Origin: JBFWVD01 sp050246915
GTDB lineage: Bacteria > Actinomycetota > Acidimicrobiia > Acidimicrobiales > Ilumatobacteraceae
Assembly: GCA_050246915.1 (NCBI GenBank)
Contig: JBFWVD010000011.1
Coordinates: forward strand, 1-64,000
DNA: 64,000 nt
Direction of reading: 5' to 3'
Shown here piece after piece: positions 8,333-17,150 of this stretch. Under the pieces are notes generated by a model. The model was not told where the DNA came from, searched no databases, and saw only the letters and a list, made by a program, of their open reading frames with translations. Position 1 is the first letter of the stretch. Every line of letters begins with the position of its first letter. A program made the translations under genes and the position numbers.

Positions 8333-8890
8333 TCAGGGCGACAGACGGCCGGTGGCGCCCGGGACGCGAGTGCCCACCTCGTACAGCAGATCATCGCCGT
8401 TCATGTGACCAACCGGACCGAACCGAGCGAGCCGATCGCGGTGCGGCGACCACTTCTCCATCCAGTCGTTCACGACATGGCGTTCCGCGATGAGCCAGGC
8501 ACCGTCGCGCCGTTCGAAACGGTCGATGTAGCGAAAGCCGCCGACGAAATCCTTGCCGGTTCCCGCCACCGTGTCGGCGCCGTTGGCGGTGAGTGCATAG
8601 GTCTCCACCAAGGCCACGTCGCCACACACCTCGATGATGATGTTGGTGAGATGGTGCGACGTGAAGGCGTATTGGGCCGTGTCCTCAGCGGCCCAGGCGA
8701 CGAACTCATCTCGGGTACCGGAGAAGTTGCCGTGGTTGTCCGCGGCGTCGGCGTGGTAGCAGGACCGCACCAACTCGGGATCGTGGCGGTCGATGCCCCG
8801 CACGTAGCGGTACAGCACCCGCCGGATTTCCGCCTCGTCGAGGAGGATCTGCAACGGATCGGGTGCGGTACCGCTCGTGGGGTTCGTCAT
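8333..8890 (-). CDS. SnoaL-like (NTF2-fold) domain protein
   Basis: A 185-residue alpha+beta barrel of the SnoaL_4 type: EIRRVLYRYVRGIDRHDPEL at the N-terminus, then a pocket with TSHHLTNI and ERHVVNDWMEKW. Members include polyketide cyclases, dehydratases and ring-hydroxylating dioxygenase beta-like subunits, and many stay unassigned. It sits 19 nt after the thiolase and 27 nt before the ROK gene on the same strand. A related protein is encoded at 15733-16227. The ATG at 8890 gives normal family length; the open frame up to 9070 overlaps the thiolase and is not used. Confidence 0.75.
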   Translation of the reverse strand: MTNPTSGTAPDPLQILLDEAEIRRVLYRYVRGIDRHDPELVRSCYHADAADNHGNFSGTRDEFVAWAAEDTAQYAFTSHHLTNIIIEVCGDVALVETYALTANGADTVAGTGKDFVGGFRYIDRFERRDGAWLIAERHVVNDWMEKWSPHRDRLARFGPVGHMNGDDLLYEVGTRVPGATGRLSP

Positions 8891-8909
8891 GGGATCGGTT
8901 CCCAAAGGC

Positions 8910-10094
8910 TCACGAAAGCCGCTCGATGATGGTGCCGGTGGCCATGCCGCCACCGCAGCACATCGAGATGAGGGCGTAGCGGCCCCCGGTGCGCTCGAGT
9001 TCGTGCACGGCCTTGGTGATGAGGATGGTGCCGGTTGCCCCGAGCGGGTGACCGAGGGCGATGGCCCCACCGTTGGGGTTGGTCTTGGCGATGGGGGCGC
9101 CGGTCTCCTTCGACCACGCCAGCACCACCGATGCGAACGCCTCGTTGATCTCGAACAGATCGATGTCGTCGAGGGACAATCCCGTGCGCTCCAACAACAA
9201 CTTGGTGGCAGGGATCGGACCGGTGAGCATCATGACCGGATCGCTTCCGGCGAGCACCGAGTCGACGATTCGGGCCTTGGGCTCGAGGCCGAGCTGCTCG
9301 GCCTTCTTCGGGGTCATCATGAGCACGGCGCTGGCGCCATCGACGATCTGCGACGAGGTTCCCGCCGTGTGGAAGGCCGGATTGCGATCCTTCATGTTGG
9401 GCTTCAGCTTGGCCAGACCTTCGAGGGTCGTCTCGCGCATTCCCTCGTCGCGATCGATGACCTTCCGTCCCACGATGTTTCCGTTGTCATCGGCCACCGG
9501 GGCGTTGATGGGGATGATCTGGCCGTCGAAGCGGCCCTCGGCCCAAGCCTGGGCGGCGCGGTCCTGGGACAGCTTTCCGAACTTCTCGAGTTCCTGGCGG
9601 GTGATGCCCCAGTGCTCGGCGATGCGCTCGCACGCCTCGAACTGTGTGGTGGGCTCGTAGACGGTCTTGTACCGCCCACCGCGCGGGATGCCGTAGGGCG
9701 AGTCGTCGGGGTTGGCCGAGCCGATCGGAACCCGGCTCATCGACTCGATCCCGCAGGCGACGGCCACATCCACCAGCCCGCTGCCGACCATGGCGTGGGC
9801 GAGGGTATGGGCCTCCTGCGACGAACCGCACTGGGACTGCACGGTCGCGGCGGGGACTTCGAGGGGGAGACCGGCCCCGAGCCACGCATTGCGCACGACG
9901 TTGGCCGCTTGGTTGCCGAGCTGGTTGATGCAACCGCCGAGGACGTGACCGACCTCGAGCGGATCGATGCCAGCTCGATCGATGAGGCCCTTTTGCACGT
10001 CGCCCAACAGTTCCACGGGGTCCATCAACGACAGACCACCGTTGCGCTTGCCGATCGCAGAACGAACGGCCTCGACGATCACCACTTCGGCCAT
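8910..10094 (-). CDS. thiolase (acetyl-CoA acyltransferase, FadA-like)
   Basis: A 394-residue thiolase. The acyl-accepting Cys is near residue 89 (QSQCGSSQEA), the catalytic His is in GGAIALGHPLGATGT, and the C-terminal Cys in CCGGGMATG. It cleaves 3-ketoacyl-CoA to acetyl- or propionyl-CoA in beta-oxidation-type pathways, or condenses acetyl-CoA. An 87-base gap separates it from the upstream acyl-CoA ligase gene; I see no clear promoter in it, so it may belong to the same transcript as the P450-ligase operon. Confidence 0.93.
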   Translation of the reverse strand: MAEVVIVEAVRSAIGKRNGGLSLMDPVELLGDVQKGLIDRAGIDPLEVGHVLGGCINQLGNQAANVVRNAWLGAGLPLEVPAATVQSQCGSSQEAHTLAHAMVGSGLVDVAVACGIESMSRVPIGSANPDDSPYGIPRGGRYKTVYEPTTQFEACERIAEHWGITRQELEKFGKLSQDRAAQAWAEGRFDGQIIPINAPVADDNGNIVGRKVIDRDEGMRETTLEGLAKLKPNMKDRNPAFHTAGTSSQIVDGASAVLMMTPKKAEQLGLEPKARIVDSVLAGSDPVMMLTGPIPATKLLLERTGLSLDDIDLFEINEAFASVVLAWSKETGAPIAKTNPNGGAIALGHPLGATGTILITKAVHELERTGGRYALISMCCGGGMATGTIIERLS

Positions 10095-10181
10095 AGCTAC
10101 TCCTTGTCAGATCCCGACTCACATCCCGATGAGCAGGTTAGCGATGGGACCGCGAGAGGGACCCCATGACGGACGTTCGGG

Positions 10182-11687
10182 TCAGGTCGCAACCTCTCGC
10201 GCCGAACGCTCGTCACCGATGTTCTTTCGATTGAGCTTGCCGGCCTCGGTGCGCGGCACCCGCTCGACGATCTCGATCGTCTTGGGCACCTTGTACCCGG
10301 CCAGACGCTCCTTGCAGAACGCCCGCAAGTCCTCGACCGACGGCGGGTCGGCCAGATCGCGAGGCTGCACGATGGCATGCACCCGATGGCCCCACTCCTC
10401 GTCGGCGACGCCCACGACGACCTGATCGACCAGACCAGGATGTTCACTGAGCGCGGTCTCGACCTCGGCCGGGAACACGTTGGCACCACCGGTGACGATC
10501 ATGTCGGTGCGCCGATCGACGACATAGAGGTAGCCGTCTTCATCCAAACGCCCCATGTCGCCGAGCGTGTAGGCCCCGTCTGCGGTGGGCTCGGGCGTGG
10601 GCACACCGATGTAGCGGAACACTCGCTGGCCCGGATCGGGACGAAGGTAGATTCCCCCGACCTCACCGGGCGGGAGGATCTCGCCCTTCTCATCGCGAAT
10701 GGACATCGTGCAGGCCACCGGTGTGCCGGTGGAGCCACGCTTTCGATGCCAATCGACGCCGGTCATCATGGCCAGACCGATGCGCTCACTGGAGCCGTAG
10801 GAGAACACGAAGGCTTTCGGGTCGATGAGTTCGAGCCAGCGGTCGACCACCCACTCGGGCACCTTCGCTCCGCCGCAGATGAGCCGTTCGATGCTGCGGA
10901 TGGTGTCGTTACCGACGTTGGGGAGACGGGCGATGCGCTGCAGCATCGTGGGAACCATCACCGTGAACGTGATCTTGTGGCGCTCGATGAGCTCGACTGC
11001 GGTCTCGGCGTCGAACTTCTCCATGACGACCACGCTGCCGCCTTCGAGCAGTGTCGGGGCGACGAAGGCGAACCCGTTCACGTGATAGAGCGGGGACACG
11101 ATGAGCGCCCGCACCGTGCCGCTGCCCAGGTTGGCCTGGTGTTGAGGATCGCTGGCAACGACGCCTCGTGACGGGGTGACGACCAGCTTGGGGAGGCCGG
11201 TCGAACCGGACGACGCGATGAGGTTCACGCACTCGGCGATCTCGTCGGGATGCGGCGCATCCGACAACGACGTCGTGGCGGCGAGGTCACCACGGGTCAT
11301 GACAACGCAGGTTGCGCGATGGGTGTCACTCACCAAGACCACTGGCGTGGCCATCGCCATCATGCGGTCCATCTCCCAACCGGGGAGATCGTGCCGCAGC
11401 GGCAGGAGCGTCGCGCCGAGCTTCCAGATGGCCAGCGTGACGAAGATGTGCTCGACGCAACTCGGCAATGCCAACGCGACGATGTCGTCCTTGCCCACCC
11501 CATGACCTTGCAAGGCACGCGCGATCTGGTTGGCTCGCGACTCCAGCTCGCGCCACGTGACCGGATGCTCATCGCCCTGCTGGTCGACGATGACGAGGTC
11601 AACCGCATCGGGCTTCTCGCGGGCGAGCTCGGTGAGACGACGGCCGTAGGAGACCTCGTCGCTGCGAACGTTGCTGGCGCCGTCCAT
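10182..11687 (-). CDS. AMP-dependent acyl-CoA synthetase/ligase (FadD-like)
   Basis: A 501-residue ANL-superfamily adenylating enzyme. The P-loop reads ASSGSTGLPK, the acyl/adenylate motif SYGSSERIG, the hinge GDMGRLDEDGYLYVVDRRTD, and the C-terminal catalytic Lys lies in TEAGKLNRK. It should convert a carboxylic acid to its CoA thioester. The ATG at 11687 lies 2 bases after the P450 stop (TGACGATG) and has no Shine-Dalgarno, so translation is probably coupled. A VTM start two codons upstream is possible. As last gene of a tight five-gene operon it probably activates the substrate or product of the P450. Confidence 0.92.
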   Translation of the reverse strand: MDGASNVRSDEVSYGRRLTELAREKPDAVDLVIVDQQGDEHPVTWRELESRANQIARALQGHGVGKDDIVALALPSCVEHIFVTLAIWKLGATLLPLRHDLPGWEMDRMMAMATPVVLVSDTHRATCVVMTRGDLAATTSLSDAPHPDEIAECVNLIASSGSTGLPKLVVTPSRGVVASDPQHQANLGSGTVRALIVSPLYHVNGFAFVAPTLLEGGSVVVMEKFDAETAVELIERHKITFTVMVPTMLQRIARLPNVGNDTIRSIERLICGGAKVPEWVVDRWLELIDPKAFVFSYGSSERIGLAMMTGVDWHRKRGSTGTPVACTMSIRDEKGEILPPGEVGGIYLRPDPGQRVFRYIGVPTPEPTADGAYTLGDMGRLDEDGYLYVVDRRTDMIVTGGANVFPAEVETALSEHPGLVDQVVVGVADEEWGHRVHAIVQPRDLADPPSVEDLRAFCKERLAGYKVPKTIEIVERVPRTEAGKLNRKNIGDERSAREVAT

Positions 11688-11689
11688 CG

Positions 11690-12934
11690 TCACGAGGGGG
11701 TGGCCGACCACGACAGGGGAAGGCGCTGCAGCGAGAACATGCCGGCCGTCGCGTAGCGCAACGTACCGACCTGATCGGGCGGGATCTCGAAGTCGGGGAT
11801 GCGCTCGATCCACGCGCTGATGGCGATGCCCAACTCCCGTCGGGCCAGATGTGACCCGACGCATCGATGGGGGCCGCCGCCGAAGGCCCAGTGCGGCACC
11901 TTGTTGCGGTGCAGATCGACATCCTCCGGGCTCTCGTAGGCGGAAGGGTCGCGGTCGGCGAGGACCGCCAAGGTCCCGATCTTCTCGCCGCGCTTCATGA
12001 CAACGCCGTTGAGCTCACAGTCGACCCGCACCGTACGCGCCGGATTGACCCACGAGTGCCAACGCAGGAGCTCCTCGACCGCCGCTGGCACTAGCGACGG
12101 GTCAGCGACGAGCTCGCGCCGCTTCTCGGGATGCTCAGCGAGATAGCGGAACGCGTGCCCCAGCCCGGCGTGCACCGTGTCGAGCCCGGCGAGGAACAGC
12201 AGCCAGCACATGTCCATGACGTCGTCGGTGGGGATGGGTGTCCCGTCCTCGAATCGACCGTGCACCAGCATCGACACGAGGTCCTCGCGCGGTGCCGCCC
12301 GACGCTGCTCCACCAAGTCGGCCAGCGCCGCTTCGATGGCCTTGCCGGTGGCGGCGCGCTCCTCGGCCGTGCCTCCGTGGAAGAAGGTCTCCTCCCAGGC
12401 GAAGAACTCGTCGCGTCGGTCCATCGGCAGTCCCATCAGCTCCATGAACACCGTGCCGGGCAACGTGCGCGCGAAGTCGGTGACGAAATCGCACTCGCCG
12501 CGATCGATGATCGCATCCAGCAGCGCGTCGCAGGTGGCCCGGATCGACGCCTCGAGGCGATCGATCGACTTCGGCGCGAACAGCGGTGTGAGCAGCGAGC
12601 GGTACTTGTTGTGATCGGGCGGATCGAGCTCGAGTGGGAGCATCCGTCGGGCCATCTGCATTCCCGCCGAGTAGTTCATCGAAGTGGTGAACCGGCTGTG
12701 GTCCTGGAAGACCGTACGCACGTCCTCGCTCGTCGTCACGTACCAGATGCCGCTCCCGCGTCGACACGTTGGGCTGTAGAAGATCGGCGGCGCCTCGGCC
12801 TGAACCTGACGGAACACCGTCCACGGGTCGATGTCGAAGCCCTTGGCGTAGATCTGCTCGAATGGATACACCAGTTCAGCCGGTACGTGATCGGGCACCG
12901 GATAGTGAACGGCGTCGTCGGACAACTCGAGCAT
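11690..12934 (-). CDS. cytochrome P450 (bacterial class I type)
   Basis: A 414-residue P450. The I-helix oxygen-activation motif is LAGLDTVHAGLGH, the K-helix E-x-x-R is in EELLRW, and the heme-binding loop is FGGGPHRCVGSHLA with the Cys ligand at about residue 359. The family resembles actinobacterial P450s acting on terpenes, steroids or fatty acids. ATG 12934 is preferred because AGGGGG lies 6 nt upstream; an in-frame ATG at 12961 would overlap the crotonase gene. A 3Fe-4S ferredoxin able to serve it lies at 18729-18926. In the operon it lies between the crotonase and the acyl-CoA ligase. Confidence 0.93.
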   Translation of the reverse strand: MLELSDDAVHYPVPDHVPAELVYPFEQIYAKGFDIDPWTVFRQVQAEAPPIFYSPTCRRGSGIWYVTTSEDVRTVFQDHSRFTTSMNYSAGMQMARRMLPLELDPPDHNKYRSLLTPLFAPKSIDRLEASIRATCDALLDAIIDRGECDFVTDFARTLPGTVFMELMGLPMDRRDEFFAWEETFFHGGTAEERAATGKAIEAALADLVEQRRAAPREDLVSMLVHGRFEDGTPIPTDDVMDMCWLLFLAGLDTVHAGLGHAFRYLAEHPEKRRELVADPSLVPAAVEELLRWHSWVNPARTVRVDCELNGVVMKRGEKIGTLAVLADRDPSAYESPEDVDLHRNKVPHWAFGGGPHRCVGSHLARRELGIAISAWIERIPDFEIPPDQVGTLRYATAGMFSLQRLPLSWSATPS

Positions 12935-12969
12935 GCTTACCCCCTGCAGCAGCGGGCTCATGGCCCACC

Positions 12970-13695
12970 TCAGACAGTATCGCTCAGGCGCCCTCGGGCC
13001 GCTCGCTCGATGGCCAAGCGCTCTTCGAGGCTGCGGCCCGCTCCGGCGTCGTAGACGTCCAGCCACGCCCGTGCGACACCGGGTCCCAGCGCGGCGAGCT
13101 TCGCCGCCGCCTCGCCGACGACGATCATGAGCTGATCGTGGGGCACGATCCGGCTCACGAGACCCATGTCCCAGGCCTCCTGGGCGGACACGAATCGACC
13201 GGTGAGGGACATGTCCTTGGCCCGCTGTGTACCGATCGCTTCGGCCAGCATGGCGGTCATCCCCCACATGCCCTTGCCCGGGACCAGGCCGATGGACGCG
13301 TGCGTATCGGCGAAGACCGCCTTGTCCGACGCGACGGCCAGATCGCAACACAGCGCCACTTCCAGCCCGCCGGTGACGCAACTTCCATTGACAGCTGCGA
13401 GCATCGGGGTGCGAACCGATCGCAGCGCGTCACCGAGGTTGGGTCCTGGTCCGATTCCGGCCGCACGAGCCCGTGCGATGTCCTTGAGGTCGACCCCGCC
13501 ACAGAACGCGGGATCGGTGCCGGTGATGACGATGGCGCGCACGTCGTCCTCGGCATCAGCCTGGGTGACTGCGTCAACGAGAAGCGCACGCGTGGCGAGG
13601 TCCAACGCGTTGCGAACCTCGGGCCGATTCAAGGTGAGCGTGAGCACACCGTCGCGCTGACGGACGAGTAGTGACCCGCTGTCGATGTCGTTCAC
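12970..13695 (-). CDS. crotonase-fold protein (enoyl-CoA hydratase/isomerase family)
   Basis: A 241-residue crotonase with oxyanion-hole segments GTDPAFCGGVDLKDI and VTGGLEVALCCDLAVA. At the two positions that carry hydratase glutamates there are His (ADTHASIGLVPG) and Asp (AKDMSLTG), so the chemistry is probably not simple hydration. The GTG at 13695 starts 13 nt after the stop of the UGSC-partner gene and no strong ribosome site is visible. It ends 35 nt before the P450 start. The operon context suggests it works on the CoA ester that the ligase makes. Confidence 0.82.
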   Translation of the reverse strand: MNDIDSGSLLVRQRDGVLTLTLNRPEVRNALDLATRALLVDAVTQADAEDDVRAIVITGTDPAFCGGVDLKDIARARAAGIGPGPNLGDALRSVRTPMLAAVNGSCVTGGLEVALCCDLAVASDKAVFADTHASIGLVPGKGMWGMTAMLAEAIGTQRAKDMSLTGRFVSAQEAWDMGLVSRIVPHDQLMIVVGEAAAKLAALGPGVARAWLDVYDAGAGRSLEERLAIERAARGRLSDTV

Positions 13696-13708
13696 GATGA
13701 ACCGAGGT

Positions 13709-14749
13709 TCACGCGATGGCGCGGGTTTGCGCTTTGGTGGATCCCCACGAGTGCATAGCCATGGCGTGCAACGCTCCCATGCCGCCGGCGACGACGATGA
13801 TGATCTGACTGGGATGCGCAACGAGATGGACGAAGCCCTTCGAGTCAATCCGTCCGACTCGTTCGAACTCGGGGTGGTAACGCTCTGGCCACTCGGTGAT
13901 GGGGAGCTTGGCGATCTCCATCAACCGCTCCTGCAGCACCGACACGTCGGGGTACTCACGTCCGATGATCTCGGCCCAGATCGGGTTGAGCCCGACAATG
14001 AGTTCCGAGAAGGGCAGACCGGTGAGGTAGCCGTTGGCTCCGGAGGTGTTGATGCCACGACCCACCGCCAGCACGAACTCGTCCGCCGTCGATGCCAGCG
14101 GATCGCAGATGTTCATGGTGCCCATTGCTCCCATGACCGTGAGCGCATTGCCGCTCACACCGCGACGCTCCGCCACTGGCGCCCACGGCGAACGCTCTTC
14201 CCACTCACCGAAGACAATGCCAGCCACTCGTCCCGGAGTGCCCCACACGCTCTGGGAGGTGACACCGACCTTCTGGCCGGCCACGTTGCGGGTGATCAGT
14301 CGCAACGCTCGTCCGATGGCTGGTGCGTTGCCCTCGACGCCACCGAGGCAACCACTGCCGAACGGGATGCCCAACTGATGACGGATGGGACCGTTGATGA
14401 TGAGGGTCTCGACCACGGAGCCGGTCGTGGCGTTGAGCGCATGCCATTCATACGTCGGATCGGACATCGCTGCCACCGCAGCACGCAGCAACGGCAACGA
14501 TGCTGCCGGCGCACCAGCCATCACGGCGTTGATGGCCAGCTTCTCCGTGGTGCACTCGGCCCGCAGCGGCGGCAGCACGGCGATGACCTCATCGGGTGCC
14601 CACCTCACATACTCCAGGGCCGCGGCAACACGTTCCGGTGTCGGGGGGATGAGCGGTAACCCGTCTCCCCAACCGCGCTCGAGCGCGAGTGCCTGGAACG
14701 CCACCGGATCGGCGTCGAGGATGTGGCGGGTGCTCGTGAGAGTGCTCAT
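13709..14749 (-). CDS. UGSC-associated conserved protein, function unknown
   Basis: The 346-residue product is a compact soluble protein with no membrane segment. Its opening GWGDGLPLIPPTPERV is followed by GIPFGSGCLGGVEGNAPAIG and GINTSGANGYLTGLPFSELI, a pattern I recognise from proteins encoded beside UGSC-family (seleno)proteins. No catalytic assignment is known to me. Cys 66 and Cys 133 (in FGSGCLGG) could be redox partners. Its ATG overlaps the UGSC stop (ATGA), so the two proteins are almost certainly made together and may form a complex. Confidence 0.7.
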   Translation of the reverse strand: MSTLTSTRHILDADPVAFQALALERGWGDGLPLIPPTPERVAAALEYVRWAPDEVIAVLPPLRAECTTEKLAINAVMAGAPAASLPLLRAAVAAMSDPTYEWHALNATTGSVVETLIINGPIRHQLGIPFGSGCLGGVEGNAPAIGRALRLITRNVAGQKVGVTSQSVWGTPGRVAGIVFGEWEERSPWAPVAERRGVSGNALTVMGAMGTMNICDPLASTADEFVLAVGRGINTSGANGYLTGLPFSELIVGLNPIWAEIIGREYPDVSVLQERLMEIAKLPITEWPERYHPEFERVGRIDSKGFVHLVAHPSQIIIVVAGGMGALHAMAMHSWGSTKAQTRAIA

Positions 14750-15582
14750 ACCGTGGCCCCCAGAACCTCGAGCAGGGTCGGGAACAGACGCTTGGCGTGG
14801 GCACGCACCTCGTCCTCGGGCAGGGTGTCATACGGGTAGGGCAGAACCATCACCCGCAGCCCCGGCCGACCGCCTTCGGCGGCGAGGACCCGAGCCAGAC
14901 CTTCGAAATGCGCAGTCGCGATCGCTGCGGTGGGGACACCGTGCGCAGCGGCGGTCAGAGAATCACGAACGCTCCACGAGGTGCACGAGCCGCAGTTGCC
15001 CAGCCCGGAGATGTTCAGGTCCGCACCTGCGAGCAGTGCCTCGTACTCGGCCTGCGTGCGCTCGTAGGTCTCACCGATGTCGCCTTGATGACGGCGGAAC
15101 TTCTTCACCGTCGCACCAGCGGCCACGAACGCTGCCTCCCACTCCGCCACAGTCCAATCGAAGCTGTTCCACAAGAAATCGTGGCGGATCACCACCGTCT
15201 TGCCCAACAGCGGCCCCGCGGCCGGGCCGGGATCGGGATCGCCGACATCTGGCGCAACGCCAGTGGGATCGAGCACCTCGACCCAAGCCGGGACGCTCCC
15301 ACCATCGACCGTCGCCGGGACATCACCGCGACGCGGATCGTGCAGGAGCACCGCCACCGACGTACCGGCCTCACGCGACAACATCGCGGCCACGGTGTCA
15401 TGGAGACGATCGGGGGGGAGCACGCACTCCTCGCACTCGACGCCCGAGAAGTCCACGGCCAGTTCCACACGCGGCACGGCTTCGTCCATCGAGACGACCC
15501 GCAACGTGGCCCCATCGGCCTCCAACAGGACCTGCAACTCGGCGATTGCCCGGTTGATACCTGAAGCATCGACAGCAGTCAT
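14746..15582 (-). CDS. UGSC-family protein, cysteine form (CGSC motif)
   Basis: The 278-residue protein has an N-terminal module of about 100 residues, like an NifU/thioredoxin-like small domain (Cys pair in VECEECVLP), then a C-terminal domain with the signature GLGNCGSCTSW near residues 195-199. In the UGSC family the first position of this motif is selenocysteine or cysteine; here it is Cys, and no in-frame TGA occurs. The ATG at 15582 is chosen because GGAGGGG lies 4 nt upstream; the longer frame up to 16134 overlaps the SnoaL gene. It opens the operon UGSC-partner-crotonase-P450-ligase. Redox or substrate-reducing chemistry is likely but unproven. Confidence 0.75.
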   Translation of the reverse strand: MTAVDASGINRAIAELQVLLEADGATLRVVSMDEAVPRVELAVDFSGVECEECVLPPDRLHDTVAAMLSREAGTSVAVLLHDPRRGDVPATVDGGSVPAWVEVLDPTGVAPDVGDPDPGPAAGPLLGKTVVIRHDFLWNSFDWTVAEWEAAFVAAGATVKKFRRHQGDIGETYERTQAEYEALLAGADLNISGLGNCGSCTSWSVRDSLTAAAHGVPTAAIATAHFEGLARVLAAEGGRPGLRVMVLPYPYDTLPEDEVRAHAKRLFPTLLEVLGATV

Positions 15583-15686
15583 GTGCCCCTCCATTTCCCC
15601 ATGCCACCGTACCGCGAGCGATGGTCTCGGACCATGCCGAGCCGCCCGTCGTCCCTCGCAACAGGCGGCCCCGATCGCCGGACCCG

Positions 15687-15692
15687 TAGGAT
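15687..15692 (+). promoter_or_regulatory. candidate -10 box (TAGGAT) for the SnoaL-SDR genes
   Basis: TAGGAT lies 40 nt before the start of the SnoaL-like gene, in the 150-base region divergent from the UGSC operon. It matches TANNNT. No convincing -35 is visible, so this is a weak call. Confidence 0.25.
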
Positions 15693-15732
15693 CGACCGGT
15701 CGGGTCGGGGGACCCGGGCTCGGGGGATGACG

Positions 15733-16227
15733 ATGACAACCGCTGACGATGAAGCACGCGAGATTCGCGCCCTGCATCTGCTCAAGGCGCGCTACTTCCG
15801 ATACATGGACACCAAGCAATGGGCGCTGTGGCGCGATCTGTTCACCGATGACATGGTCTTCTACATGGAGGACGCTCTCCTGCCAACCACCACCGAGCCG
15901 ATCACGTCCAGTGGCGATGATTTCGTCGAGTACGTGTCGGATCTGCTGACCACCGCGGTCACGGTGCACCACGGCCACATGCCCGAGATCGAGATCCTCT
16001 CCGACCGCACCGCCCAGGGGGTGTGGGCGATGTTCGACCACGTCGACGACATGGCCAAGGGCTTCGCCATCAAGGGGGCGGGCCATTATCACGAGCAGTA
16101 CGCCAGAGGTGACGACGGCAAGTGGCGCATCCATGAGCTGCGTCTGACGCGTATCCGCGTCGACGCCGTAGAGCCGACGAGCCCCGCCATCGCCCGTGAG
16201 TGGCCGCCGGCGTGGAAGCGCAGTTGA
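15733..16227 (+). CDS. SnoaL-like (NTF2-fold) domain protein
   Basis: A 164-residue SnoaL_4-type barrel: EIRALHLLKARYFRYMDTKQW at the start of the fold, HHGHMPEI in the pocket and GAGHYHEQY in a later strand. Some related proteins are polyketide cyclases or bile-acid dehydratase-like enzymes. Two in-frame ATGs exist (15727 and 15733); 15733 puts GGGGG about 6 nt upstream, and the choice changes only two residues. The stop is 14 nt before the SDR start, which indicates one transcript with it. Confidence 0.75.
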   Translation: MTTADDEAREIRALHLLKARYFRYMDTKQWALWRDLFTDDMVFYMEDALLPTTTEPITSSGDDFVEYVSDLLTTAVTVHHGHMPEIEILSDRTAQGVWAMFDHVDDMAKGFAIKGAGHYHEQYARGDDGKWRIHELRLTRIRVDAVEPTSPAIAREWPPAWKRS

Positions 16228-16241
16228 GGAGTATCAGCGAC

Positions 16242-17150
16242 ATGACCCAGTCCACACAACGTCGGCTCGAGGGGCGAACAGCGATCGTCACCGGAGCGAG
16301 CCGGGGCCTCGGTAAGTCAATTGCTCTTGCGCTCGCTGCCGAAGGCGCCGCGGTGGCCGTGGCGGCGCGGACCGAGCAGGTGTGGGACGAGCGTCTGCCC
16401 GGCACCATCGGCGACACCGTCGGCGCCATCACCGACGCCGGAGGGCGTGCGGTCGCCATTCGGGCCGATCTGCTCGAACCTGGTGACACCATCCGCTTGG
16501 TCGCCCAGGCCCGTGAGGCGCTCGGACCGATCACCATCTTGGTCAACAACGCGGCCTTCACTGCCGCAGGCCGCCCGCCCAAGCCCGGTATGGATGCCCC
16601 GGTGAAGAAGGCCCCGCCCAAGGCCGCCCCGAGCGGCAACGCCAGCAGCGACGGTCGAGTGGCGTGGCCCGATTTCGTCGGCACCCCGGTGGGCGCCTAT
16701 CGACGACATTTCGACATCGCCGTGTTCGCGGCGTACGAGCTGATGCAACTGGTGGTGCCGGACATGGAGACGGTCGGGGTCGGTTCGATCGTCAACATCA
16801 CTTCGGGTGCGTCGCGGATGCCGGGCGAGGGGCCCTATCCCCATAGCGACGGCGGCATGCTCCCCGGATATGGGGGTTCGAAGGCGGCGCTCGAGCACCT
16901 CACCATGTGTGCCGCCTACGACCTCACCGATCGCAACATCGCGGTGAACGCGCTGTCCCCGTCGAAGGCGATCATGACGCCGGGTGTCGCGTACTACGCA
17001 CGCGACTTCGACGACTACGGCTCCGAAGAGGACTTCGCCGAGGCAACGGTCCGACTCGCCGCCATCGATCCTCTCGTCGTCAACGGGCGCATCCTCGGCC
17101 ACCTCGACGTGATCGACGGCAGCTTCCGCACCTACTCCATCAACAGCTGA
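16242..17150 (+). CDS. short-chain dehydrogenase/reductase
   Basis: A 302-residue classical SDR with the cofactor motif TGASRGLG (residues 21-28), NNA in ILVNNAAF and the catalytic Tyr-x-x-x-Lys as YGGSK. It has an insertion of about 50 residues rich in Pro, Ala and Lys after NNA, longer than usual. GAGGAG lies 10 nt before the ATG. Its 3' end overlaps that of the convergent acyl-CoA ligase by 19 bp, so the two mRNAs are antisense over their last codons. Confidence 0.88.
   Translation: MTQSTQRRLEGRTAIVTGASRGLGKSIALALAAEGAAVAVAARTEQVWDERLPGTIGDTVGAITDAGGRAVAIRADLLEPGDTIRLVAQAREALGPITILVNNAAFTAAGRPPKPGMDAPVKKAPPKAAPSGNASSDGRVAWPDFVGTPVGAYRRHFDIAVFAAYELMQLVVPDMETVGVGSIVNITSGASRMPGEGPYPHSDGGMLPGYGGSKAALEHLTMCAAYDLTDRNIAVNALSPSKAIMTPGVAYYARDFDDYGSEEDFAEATVRLAAIDPLVVNGRILGHLDVIDGSFRTYSINS

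Noticed and set aside
8877..10169. 430-codon plus-strand ORF opposite the thiolase
   Set aside because: The opposite strand carries all three thiolase active-site motifs.
14746..15582. Selenoprotein with in-frame UGA
   Set aside because: The UGSC-motif position is encoded by a Cys codon and no in-frame TGA occurs before the stop.
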